In this document: positions 1 through 11,900 of the stretch, in pieces
Numbering within the stretch: position 1 is the stretch's first letter
How the letters are laid out: each line of letters starts with the position of its first letter
From: Tenodera sinensis
Lineage: Eukaryota; Arthropoda; Insecta; Mantodea; Mantidae
Length of the DNA: 64,000 nt
Direction: 5' to 3'
NCBI GenBank assembly: GCA_030765045.1
Contig: CM060965.1
Span: 153,307,874 to 153,371,873, forward strand
Program-made: the position numbers and the translations under genes
The notes under the pieces: model-generated
What the model was told of the DNA's origin: nothing
What the model saw: the letters and a program-made list of their open reading frames with translations, nothing else
Databases searched by the model: none

Positions 1-2455
1 ACTCTCCCAAAGTTGTGTGAGTGCAAATAATCATTAACAAAATGTATGGCCCATTTTCTTTTTTTTATTAAGAGCACATGAATGGAGTAATGTATCCAAA
101 TATGCTGCAACAGTTTCTGTTGTGACAGTTTGTCCAGGATGAACATATGAACTCTATTTCCAGCAGCACAGGGCACCATGGCATTATGCATAGATGTTCA
201 CACTTCTTTTTAACAAGTGTTTCCTGGAAGGTGGATTGGGTGCACAGAGACCCCATGATTTAGGCTGCATGTTTCCTGACTTCATACCAAAGGACTTTTT
301 TGTGGCATTTATCTAGGGACATGCGTTCTGCCAATGCATTACCATAATGGGGAAGCTCTGCAACTGAATTATCAAGCTGCTGCAGCCCTAACATTGCAAA
401 TGTTTCAAATGCCTTCTGTTGACAGACAGGTGTGTCGTGATGTGAGTGGCTCTCCAACTGAATGTAATATGTGATAAACATATGCTATTTCAATAAAATT
501 GATACTTAATTTCCGGGACACCTGTGCAGGATTTTTTGCCATCACAAGCACAATGTTGGTAAGAGCATTTGTGTGCAGTATGTCAAAATTGAATTTCTAA
601 CAGTAATTTATTAGGAAATGAGAACAGCATTAAAAAAAACTTTATTGGAAGGAATTTATTACATCCATTAAAATCAGAGTAGTTGGACGCTTTTACAGGA
701 TGTCCAGCAATATATGAATAATTTATGTACACGCCTTAATATGACAAAATTGTATTCCACATTGTTTTTTTCATTTTATTGTGAAGTATTACCCACTGAA
801 AGAGTCCAATCTTCTCCATCTTGTACAACGAATATGTAACTACATGACAGGACTACCTTATGGTTTAAATGAATTATTATTTTATTTGAATGAAACAATT
901 ATTGCAATATTAATTAAAGTTCATCATTCATGGCTTAAATTAGTTCTGTAGCACTAAAATGGTAGCATGACTGGTAACCACCCATGCAACATTATATGTA
1001 TATATGTTACGTTTTTAATTTTATTTCTTTTTATTTAGTACATTTTCTCATACAATCCACAGACCATTACAAGCTTGTCTTCACAATTTCTCTGAACTGT
1101 CTATTGACATTTATCTATGTCTTGCATGAAGGTATGGAATCTAGGAATTAAATGACCAAGCATTTCTCTAAACTTCTACTTTGTATATGCTTAATTGAGC
1201 TTTTTGTTAAAAGCCAAAACTGACCATTGCTATCTGTTTTTGTTTGGGCACAATAAATCACAAACAACAGGTCATAGAATGGTATTTAACAAGCATTATC
1301 CTAAGATTGCACCTCAATATTAATATATGAAACATAATCAAACCCTTGTCAATCAATGCTTTCTTCCAAATCAGGAATTTGGAGGACTTATAATTAATAA
1401 TTATCGCCGTGAAAGCCTGAAATCTTATATTAAGACCTATAATGGAACAAACAAATCAAGGACAGTTTTTCTCTTGATGTTGAGCACCTTTAAATACAAA
1501 TCTAAGCAGACATGGAAGAAAATAAACACTCTTCCTTTCTCCTCAAAGCAGGACTTCACAAAATGGTCTCTGCTCCTGCTGTTTCACATAGCAGTGAAGG
1601 CCATGGCATTGAGATCCACTCTGGAAGAAATATTACACATGCAACCTATTTTAATTCATACACATTTATTTGGAAATCTCATTGAGGTAGCAGCAGAGCA
1701 TATAAAATTCACTGTTTTTAACCATCCTACAACATCACATTTGTTCTATTTTGTGTGTGGAGGTGTGACTTGATCAATAAATTTATTACCGTGAGCGTAT
1801 GACACACTCAAATTTAAAAGAGAATTAATGTAACCATACTTTCTAGTGCAGTTCATATATAGACTATCAAAGCAATAAGGAATTCATATATTAAGAGTTA
1901 CTTACAAACATGTGCCATCTTTTCCTATATTTAATTTTTTCCATTGCATTCCTGGATTAACAAGGGTTTGTTTATACCTATCTATAACTAAAGTTCAAAA
2001 AATACTTTATAAATGAAAACTATTATAATTGAAATATTATTCAGTGAAACTTCTGTGAGCTTACATAAGCAATTTGTACTATTATACTACATACACAATA
2101 CTGCATCTGAATGCTAAGAATACAATTTTACAAGTGTCTTAAATGTGGCTAAACTTGATCTAAATAAATTACTACCCAGGAATATTTTATTTGTATTGTA
2201 ATAATACACTGCAAAGCTTTTATCATTTCTACGAATTATCAATTACTTGGTTTTAATTGTAATAGATGTAGGATAAAAGAAGAATTACATATATATTGGA
2301 AGACACAAGGGAAAAAAGAACAGGGGGTCCTATTGCTATAGTTTGCATCACTGGCTGAAAAGAGGCTCCAATACTTTGAGCTTAAAAGCTGCCCAAATGT
2401 AACAACATTGTTTTTAAGCATAGCATGAATAAAAGTGTATCGCTAAAAGGTACAT
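1..2455. other. Downstream flank without recognised gene
   Basis: The longest frame (1327-1773 plus, 148 codons) is AT-rich with no family match, and two adjacent minus frames at 68-481 look protein-like but are unrecognised. Nothing is annotated. Confidence 0.4.
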
Positions 2456-2587
2456 ATCTGGAATCAGATTTATAACAAACTACCGCTAGAAATTAAATCT
2501 GTAGCTGATATTTCTAAACAGCAATTTGAAAGGAAGTTGAGGATGTATCTGATAAATAAATGTTTATGCAATTTGAAGGAAGTCTGA
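2456..2587 (+). pseudogene. LINE reverse-transcriptase C-terminal scrap (L2/CR1-like)
   Basis: Forty-three codons plus stop contain IYNKLPLEIKSV, QQFERKLRMYLI and a terminal NLKEV. This is the typical C-terminal end of CR1/L2/jockey-group non-LTR retrotransposon ORF2 proteins (YN-x-LP-x-x-IK ... F-x-x-x-L-x-x-YL). It is followed by a short 3' UTR and an ATT microsatellite, consistent with a severely 5'-truncated insertion. Confidence 0.6.
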
Positions 2588-2646
2588 GAAACTAAACCAA
2601 TTTGTAAATATGTAATTGTACCTGGCATGCCCAAAATCATATGCAT

Positions 2647-2713
2647 GATGAAATATTATTATTGTTCATTATTATTATTATTACTACTACTATTATTATT
2701 ATTATTATTATTA
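2647..2713. repeat. (ATT)n microsatellite, probable LINE tail
   Basis: ATT/ACT trinucleotide repeats follow the LINE 3' scrap at 2456-2587 and may be its expanded tail. Confidence 0.8.
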
Positions 2714-3931
2714 CATATGCAGCCACTAAACCAAGCACTGAGAATATGCTATAATTAGACATTCTACTTAAGAGATTTATTACCTTCATCTATAAAAATC
2801 TAAGAATGCATACAGAATAGAGAAATGCATTTTCACATGCCAAGTATAACATATAGAAATGCTTCTTTCATACTGACCATGCATAGCCTGAACTTGTATA
2901 AGACCTGAAAAATTAAATACTGTTACCATGAGTCAAACCAAGAAACTTCAATATTTCATGTCAGAGGTTTATAATTTAAATTCATACCATGGCACTGGGT
3001 GTTTGAAATCTGATTGAACTTCATATACAGAACGATTCTTTATACGTATAAGAATGAAACACAGGATAGTATAGACCCTTCTATAGCAGTATGTGACCAA
3101 ATTTTTTCCTTCATATTTGTTCTTTGGTTTTACCTTTTTTTTTGCTCAGTGATGCTTACTATAGCTTTGTACATCTTGAACCCTTATTCTGTTTGTGAGT
3201 ACCATACACTTGCACAAAAAATTGTATTAAATATTAAAAATATAGTCAAAGTTAAAATATAAATACAAATTGTTGGTAGAGGGAAAACAACACTCCTGTG
3301 TACTTGTAGAGTATTCGTATTTCCATAAAAACCCTGGTAACCTAGCATTCTACAGTGAGTGAGCCTTTTTTCAAATGCCCCACTAGCCTGCCATCTGTCT
3401 GCCAATCTCCCTCCCTCCTTCCTTGTCGACTGCGTCAACCTGTATGCACAAAAGACAGTGTCTTTCGGCATCTAGACGAGTAAACTTGGTTAGCACATGC
3501 TTTATACAGGAATGCTAATTGTTAATACTTATTATTGTTGTATGTGAGTTTTGCAGTGCATTCAAATGGAGTATTATGGCACCCAATCACTCTAAAGTTT
3601 ATCTTAGAACTATAAAGGGACAAGTTAGAGGAACAGTAGCAAATGTAATGAAATTTATGTGACAGAGAGCTGATGGAAAGAATTTTGTAATCCCATAATA
3701 TGGTTTCTTGGCATGCATTCCCATTCTCTAAACCAGGGTATTGAGAACCAAAATGTTGTATCCCATTTTTGTTTCTGTTTTCACCTTATTATGAACCAGC
3801 CTTTACTGAAGTTACCTTGAACTGTTTTGTGGATATTTGTCCCCATTTTCAGCAATTACCTAAATAGTTTCAGATGAGGTGGTTGAGTGCATAGTTTAGA
3901 ACATACATGTTCTACAAATATGTTCAAGATA

Positions 3932-4447
3932 CAGTAGAGTCTTGCTAATCCGAGATAATGGGTACCTCAGATAACTTGGACTATATGGAGCACCATAGGA
4001 AAAATAAACAAGGACTAACTGAAACTAATAACAAGATGAAGTTATTTATTTTAAGGTTTTAAGTTGTGTCTGTTTTATCTAGAAATAAATAACAGTACAT
4101 ACATTTTTAAAAGGAATCTTTAAATGTCTTCTACTTCAGGAAGTTGCACCGATTTTACACAGCAATGTCACGCCATAGCTTCAGTAAGATGGTGTCACCG
4201 ATGGCTGTTTTTCAACATGGTGCAATGCCATTTCCTACACTACAAAACCCTCGCTTATGATATATCCTTTGCCTAAGTCTTCCTCCTCACTTTCTTCAGC
4301 TGGTTCACTCAACTTATTAACAAAAATAATAATCAATGCTTTGGCATAAATTAGTTGGGTATTGTAGAAGCTAGCAGTAAGTAGAAGAAGAAAGTGCGTT
4401 AAAGTGGCTTGGACTATATGGAGTCTCGGATTTGTGAGACTATACTG
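3932..4447. mobile_element. Tigger/pogo-like non-autonomous DNA element
   Basis: The ends are inverted and imperfect: CAGTAGAGTCTTGCTAATCC on the left, and CAGTATAGTCTCACAAATCC when the right end is read on the minus strand. TA lies on both sides (3930-3931, 4448-4449), the pogo/Tigger target. The CAGT-A-GTCT-x-x-x-x-ATCCGA end is typical of Tigger elements. A minus-strand acidic stretch around 4265-4310 may be a trace of the transposase C-terminus. Confidence 0.7.
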
Positions 4448-4449
4448 TA

Positions 4450-5787
4450 TGCAGTTTTTTATTTAACATCTTACTCAAAAATTGCAGCAGATTACTGGTG
4501 TATCACTCTCTCAAAGCTTCTATTTTAATTTTTATTATTTCAATATGCTTCTCACTTGGACATGTGAAAATCTCAGATTTTTCTTATCCATAGCAACTTT
4601 CTGATCATTTGCTCTTATTTTTTACATGTATTTCTGCTTATGATTTGTACAATACCACATTTTGCAAAAAGACTAAGTCCTAAAAGCTACTAAATCTTTG
4701 CAACATATGATACCATAAAACTGACAGGAATGTTGTTAATCCTTTACAGAAAACCAGTCATGTGCCACAACAGTTATTAAACTTGTTAAAACTTTGTCCT
4801 TCATGTGGACACTATGAACATCAAATTCTTATAAGAAAAACATTTACTTTGACCAGGTGGATGTTTACAGAAATGGCCACACATCTAATCATTTTTCTGC
4901 TCAATTAATTTACACAGAATACTTTTCTTGTACATTAAAGATAGTGCAACACAATTTCTATGAGTTGTTACCTTTTCATCAAGTTACACCAGAGCATGTA
5001 CTGTGTATGTAGCATAAACCTTTTCGTAGATGCTTTATTTCTTCACGTAAATCAAATTACACCACTTTCTTAGGGCACCAACCAAATACTTCTTTAAGAT
5101 TATTAAAAATAAAAATATGCAAACTGTCTTCTTGTTTTTAAAATTGAAGAAAATTTCCATGTAATAAAGAGGTTTTAGCACTCATCAGATACCCCTAAAA
5201 GAACAAAATGTAACATTTCTATTCAAATCTACAGTTTGCTTAAAAACTCTTATCTCACTTTTTAGACTGATCCTAGTGGTTATTTCCAAGGGAAAATAAA
5301 TAAAAAAAGCTTGGAAGAAAGGACTTGGGAAGAGAATGATTCAATACTTCCTACCATCATCTGTAATAATAACTGGTTACCTACATCCAGTGAGCAAAAA
5401 TTAAATTTTCCCACAGTAATATTCCATCAAAATTCTATAATATACCAAAGCTGCACTTGACACCACTCAAAAACACTTTCACATGTGGCAGAGTTAGATA
5501 AAACTTTTGTTCAAGGAACAATTGTAAAAACTTTAATATGGCACTTTGTGCAATTAGGATTTCCTGAAAATAGGTTTACAGTTAAACACTGCTTTTTCTC
5601 AAAGACAAAGTCACAAAAATAAGTAGTAAAAAAAGCCCACTTGCTTTTCAGAATTAAAGAAAAATATTGTAGCAGTTTGTGCATCTTAATGAAGGCTTAA
5701 CAAAAGTAAACAGAGAATATTTCAACATAATTACTCTTATACAACATGAACCAACAGACACCAAAACAATGGCTCTTCCTTAATTCT
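4450..5787 (-). other. Probable 3' UTR and downstream region of CSD gene
   Basis: No transposon or ORF is recognised. A minus-strand AATAAA at 5034-5039 is a candidate polyadenylation signal. AU-rich motifs are common, as in the 3' UTRs of many regulated transcripts, but base composition alone explains them. Confidence 0.35.
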
Positions 5788-5977
5788 TCACTGCTTGTGG
5801 TGAGAATGGATTTCATTTATTTCTTCACTTACAGGACAGTCCCATCTGAGGTGCACTTCTGGTGTGAAGTTGATGATGTGTACATTAATAGCTTGACATT
5901 TCTCAAACTTTGGTGGGATGGGGCAAAGCTTGTATCTCACTTCATCACCTGGCAAAGGTACATATTCTCCTTCAATG
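5788..5977 (-). CDS. CARHSP1-like: CSD gene coding exon 3 (end of domain and C-terminus)
   Basis: The exon begins after the acceptor TTCACAG with the last base of an Asp codon and runs to TGA at 5788-5790. It encodes IEGEYVPLPGDEVRYKLC, IPPKFEK and INVHIINFTPEVHLRWD, a near-standard second half of the CARHSP1-type domain. It then adds a short polar tail ending HHKQ. An internal GTAAGT directly after the RWDCP codons is a strong candidate alternative donor. A minus-strand AATAAA at 5034-5039 could serve as poly(A) signal about 750 nt downstream. Confidence 0.92.
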
Positions 5978-8900
5978 CTGTGAACAGTATGCACATTTAA
6001 TTGTTACATCTGCATGACTCATACTTTAAAATTACATTAATTTTTATTTATTTATGCCAACAAACTTACTGTTGGTGTTTTTAAACACACAAGCCGTGTG
6101 TGGGCAAAGTTTAAGAGGTAGAACTGGAACTTAAAAATTCAATGCCACAACTGGGATTTGAACTACAGACCGGCAAGCGGAAGGTCTGTGGTTCAAATCC
6201 CAGTTGTGGCATTGAATTTTTAAGTTCCAGTTCTACCTCTTACATTAATTTGTTTTTCTCTTCATCATTCAATACTCTGAAGTGATGTATCTGTGAAAAT
6301 GAAAAATTCTACAGTTCTGTTCTGATTTCTTTGACACTTTTACCATAATACAATCAAATATACAGTGCAGACATTTTAATGGATTATGTCAAACCACTGT
6401 TACAGTAATAATAATAATTATAATGATAAAAAAAATAATAATAGTTATTGTCGTTATTATGATGATGATTATTTATTTATTATTTAATTATTATTATTGT
6501 TGTTATGTGATCTTCCGGTCAGATCTCATACTCAGCTCTGAGATATGTGCAGTTGCTGAACGACTACTCTCCAAATCTTTGTATGCATTAAGTGATAAGC
6601 AGTATTACTCAGGACAGATAGCACTGAATTTATTTGTGACCTACAAAGGAACAATGCTCTGTCTAACCAGAATACAGGATACGTGTGTAAACATAAGAAC
6701 ATACCAATCTATGCTAAATGTCCCAAGTAACAAGTCTAGTCACTGCTTGTAAACATATTACAATGCAGCAGCTATGGCTCAAGCTTATTCGTATGTACAT
6801 TTTGTTGAAAATTAAATGCAAACATTTATGAGAGGTAGAACCGGAACTTAAAAATTCCATGCCACAATTGGGATTTGAACCACAGACCTTCCGCTTACCG
6901 GACGGCTGCTCTACCACTGAGCTATTGTGACAAACTGCCAGAATGGCATTAAATTCTCAAACCAGTTCGTATTTCTCCTGATAAACCACAAAGGCAGTCT
7001 CACATCAGAGACAAATTACCCCAATGGTGACTTACTATTGTAAGTACTTTATATCCCAGGATTAAGTAACCTTCAAATGGTAATTATTATTTATTTATGC
7101 CAACAAAATTGAGAATTTGAGAAATTAAGAATTTAATGCCATTCGGGCAGTTTGTCACAATAGCTCAGTGGTAGAGCAGCCGCCCGGTAAACGGAAGGTC
7201 TGTGGTTCAAATCCCAGTTGTGGCATTGAATTTTTAAGTTCCGGTTCTACCTCTCAAACTTTGCCCACACATGGCTTGTGTGTTTAAAAACACCAACAGT
7301 AAGTTTGTTGGCATAAATAAATAATAATTACCATCTGAAGGTTATTTAATCCTGGGATATAAAGTACTTACAATAGTAAGTTACCAATGAGGTAATTTGT
7401 CTCTGATGTGAGACTGCCTTTGTGGTTTATCAGGAGAAATACGAACTGGTTTGAGAATTTAATGCCATTCTGGCAGTTTGTCACAATAGCTCAGTGGTTA
7501 GAGCAGCCGCCCGGTAAGCGGAAGGTCTGTGGTTCAAATCCCAGTTGTGGCATTGAATTTTTAAGTTCCAGTTCTACCTCTCAAACTTTGCCCACACACG
7601 GCTTGTGTGTTTAAAAACACCAACAGTAAGTTTATTGGCATAAATAAATAATAACTCTACTAGCTGTTTTTGAACAAATTCTTTGTTTGCAGATTTTCTG
7701 ATTAAATTCTCCTTATGCTTTGCTGGTCTATGTGCTGAACTATTTGAAATCTTTTCTCACTTCCTACATTTTACTCATATGCTCCAGTTCACAACACTTA
7801 CGTTTGAAAACCACGGCACAATAACTGGTGGACAGGCAAGCATTGACCTGCACTTTATCTTTGTTAATATAAACGTCTCAGATAACACACTGATTATTCT
7901 CTACGCACCTGCATAAATAATGCAAGGATGGAAACAGGGGATTCACTTCATGACAACATGACTCAACATTAGTTCTCGCCACCTCGCGAGCTGTATCATC
8001 ATGTGCACTACTACCAATATGAAAAATATTATACAAAATAATAAAAAAACATAAAAATCATTAAATGTGCAAGATATGAGGCTATAATATTGAAATCTTT
8101 GTGAGTTGTATCATCATGTGCAATACTACCAATATGATAAATATCATCCAGATGGAATACAAATAATACAAAAACCATAAAAACCATTAAAATATGCAAT
8201 ATAGGGGCTATAATATTGAAATAATATGCATTTATCAAAAATCAAGAAAATATGCAGTTATATGCACCATAAAATCACGTCCAAATAACTGAAAATTCCA
8301 TAATTCGTGCACATAATGTAAAAGCATACATTTTTAACCCCTATGGAAAAACATGCAAATGCATGAACTTCCTAGCCCTAATAATAACTAACACTTTGGA
8401 AATGGCTGATGCTACAAAAATAGATACTTGGAATAAATTACATGTTTTAAATATATCTTTTTTTTTTTTTTTTTTTTATTAGTAAGTTTTCATCTATCTT
8501 TTCATGTTTAACTGTTATACAAAATTCTTTCCAAATCAAGAGCACTACACATACAGAGACCTTTTTCTAAAAACCTTATGTGCTATATTCATATGAGTTT
8601 CTCTACCCATTCTTCAACACTATTATTACAGAAGCTTATTCTTTTATCTACTTCATTTTAATCAAGATGAACATCTGCAGAAATGGTTTCATTGCATATT
8701 TCCTTGTAGGTTCGAGGGGATTAGGGGAATACAATAGTTTTAAGAAAGGGTTGCTATGTGATGGTTTGAAACTCCATGCTCTTTGCAGGACCATAAGAAA
8801 AACACAAATAACTTCCTCTGAGGAAAGTGTAAGCACTTGAAAATTCACACAAATAACAAGAAATATCTTGGAAATAGTTAACTCCACACAAAAAAGATCT

Positions 8901-11900
8901 AACAAAACTTGTATGCTTTAATAATATCTACATTTTTTGGGCAGTAAGATTTTGTCTGTCTCTTATGGTTTACCAGTTATGCAAAAGTCATTCAGACTGA
9001 AGAGGAATTCAGAGGATATTCCCAGGGAATGCAAGATATATATTTAATTTGCCAAGCAAGCATGTTAAATATATGGTATTTTAATCAGAATTATTAGAGC
9101 CATTTTTGAGAAAACCGAAACTTTTAACAAATCTTCCATGTAAATGGTACATTTGGTGTGTAGGATTTTTTTCAACAAATTTTCATGTTGCATTTTGGAA
9201 GATGCTACACTTAAATATATTTTGGTATTTAACCATCATTTTGTTTTTGGGTTACACTGTTCATGCACATTTGCACACATATCCATATGCATGCACACAG
9301 GTCTTTTTTGTAAAAATGCTTTTGTGGGACACATCTCATTTCTCTTTTTGGAGAAATTTTGGTATTGAATTTTTAGGTGGAATTTAATACACTACTACAA
9401 TGCTACTTTATAGATATGTAGTATAATAAAGTAAATATTGTTGTGGTTTGTTTTTTCAGGGATCTCAAAACATGTATATCGGGTGAAATCTATATATCAA
9501 ATGTAGTATATATTTAATATACAAGTCCCCAGTTTGTCCACTATGCAGTCTAAATGAGGAAATGGACTACAATTATCTTAAAAAATGTCTATCAGTTCTC
9601 AGTACAAAATGATTATGAAAAATAATGAAGTGTATGAAGACTAATAGCTTCATTGTCAAATGTTGGGTATTAGAAAACAACTGCATATATCAAATTTTAA
9701 AGACATTTCTCAACATGTAACAAGTCTGAAGATTTACCAATGCTCATGTGCAAGCAGACCTAAGCAACAGATATCGACTAGCCCTATTGCTTGTTGTATT
9801 GTAGCCAAATGCACAACACTCATAACAATCATAGTCAACTAGTACAAAACATCTCCAGATGTGTGTACATGTAAAACCAATTAGTAGCTGGTAACTTTTG
9901 AAAAGTCGTGTGCAAATGAAGGCGGTTGGATCAGGAAAAAGTTATTACGCAGATAATCCTACTGAATACAAGCAATCATACAATGAAACTGATGAAGTGT
10001 TGGGTAGGAGATAATATGTGAACTTACAGACAGAATTTTAAGAGGTAGAACTGGAACTTAAAAATTCAATGCCACAACTGGGATTTGGACCACAGACCTT
10101 CCGCTTGCCGGGCGGACGCTCTAACCACTGAGCTATTGTGACAAACTGCCAGAATGGCATTAAATTCTCAAGCCAGTTCGTATTTCTCCTGGTAAGCCAA
10201 AGCGGAAGGTCTGTGGTTCAAATCCCAGTTGTGGCATTGAATTTTGAAGTTCCGGTTCTACCTCTTACACCAACAGTAAGTTTGTTGGCATAAATAAATA
10301 ATAATTACCATGTGAAGGTTATTTAATCCTGGGATATAGAGTACTTACAATAGTAAGTCACCATTGGGGTAATTGTTTCTGATGTGAGACTGCCTTTGTG
10401 GTTTACCAGGAGAAATACGAACTGGCTTGAGAATTTAATGCCATTCTGGCAGTTTGTCACAATAGCTCAGTGGTTAGAGCGTCTGCCCGGCAAGCGGAAG
10501 GTCTGTGGTTCAAATCCCAGTTGCGGGATTGAATGTTTAAGTTCCAGTTCTACCTCTTAAACTTTGCCCACACACGGCTTGTGTGTTTAAAAACACCAAC
10601 AGTAAGTTTGTTGGCATAAATAAATAATAATTACAGACAGAATCTGACTGGTTCAGCAACTGTCGTAAGGTGTGCATGATCGCCTATCACATTATATATA
10701 ATGCAAAAGGTAAAACCAGTGGTTCTAGCAACATACTTCAAATTAACAAATGTAAGATTGGACAATGATGGATCCTTATGGTAATACATTTAGTAGATTT
10801 AGAAACGAATGAGATGTGGATGGCCTATGACCTAATAGAGATGCAAACATCCTCTACAACTTAATTGCAGAGCATGTGGGTGGCGACATGAAAATCTGGA
10901 TACTCGTATTCGCGAGTATTTGTGGCATGCTGACGGCAAGAGCCATTCAGTAGACCCTTTCCAAGAAAAGAAGATATTAGGCACTACCCTATAGTGTAGC
11001 TAGTGTAGCAATTAGATCAGTTTGGGCTAGAAGAGGTTAAGTTAAAGAACTGAACCGTTGACATGTGAAAGGTAGTAAGTCAGTAAGACATAATCCTTAA
11101 CCTTTGCCCATGTCCATTCAATTGGGTTGATATGATAATGGTATGGAGTATTTGGTGATCATTGCTTTTAGCAAGCTCATCTAAGACAAACTTAGGAAAC
11201 TGAGGCTTGTGGTATTGAACAAGTTCTATCAGCTCACTTTTTGTGGAAACTTTCACAGCGATGATTATTAATTAAAGCTTCTAAGATTACCAGCCATGTA
11301 CACACATGCACATGTAAGAATGAGCTTTTCGTCCCTCCCTCTCCCCTCCACCCCAAACAAGAAGCCTGTGGCACATGGAAAAAGAAGTACTTTTAGAATG
11401 TGTGTGTGTGTGTCTAATACACAGGAATTAACAACAAAGTCGTTCTCCTTCTAACCTCCCAGTATTATGTTCACATTTTTACTTTCTCTACTACGTATAG
11501 TAGAAGAAGTACTGCATTCTACCCAAAAAATTCGTGCGCGCGTGTGTGTGGGGGTGGGGGTGTGTGTGTGTGTGCGTGCGTGCGTGTGTGGACAGCATGA
11601 CTCAAAAACGAAAAGTCAGTTAAAAGCCAAAGTTGATATTTAGGTTTAATGTCTTTTAAGGATGCAACACAAACATTTTGAAGAAAATTGCTCCACCCTA
11701 AACTATCCTTTACAAGGAACATTTTTCACAAATTTTGATTTTCTTAAAAATGGCTCTAAGGATTTGGATTAAAATGCCATATGTTTGAGATATTTTTATG
11801 ACAAATGAAATGTATATCTTGAATTTTCTCACTATAGCCCATGAAGTCCTATTTACTCTCGATGATTTTTTCATAACTGGTAAACTGTAAGAGATAGACA

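Noticed and set aside
1327..1773. 148-codon ORF
   Set aside because: Length is plausible, but composition follows the local AT content, no motif is recognised, and there is no splice or neighbour support.
5746..6000. Plus-strand ORF starting MNQQTPKQW
   Set aside because: It is antisense to CSD exon 3 and has no match of its own.
7158..7228. tRNA-gene-like segments (also near 7490, 10460, 49400, 54980)
   Set aside because: They have A and B boxes and near-paired acceptor stems, but each is embedded in a repeated unit with body, tail and TSD, and the arms carry mismatches. They are SINE heads, not tRNA genes.
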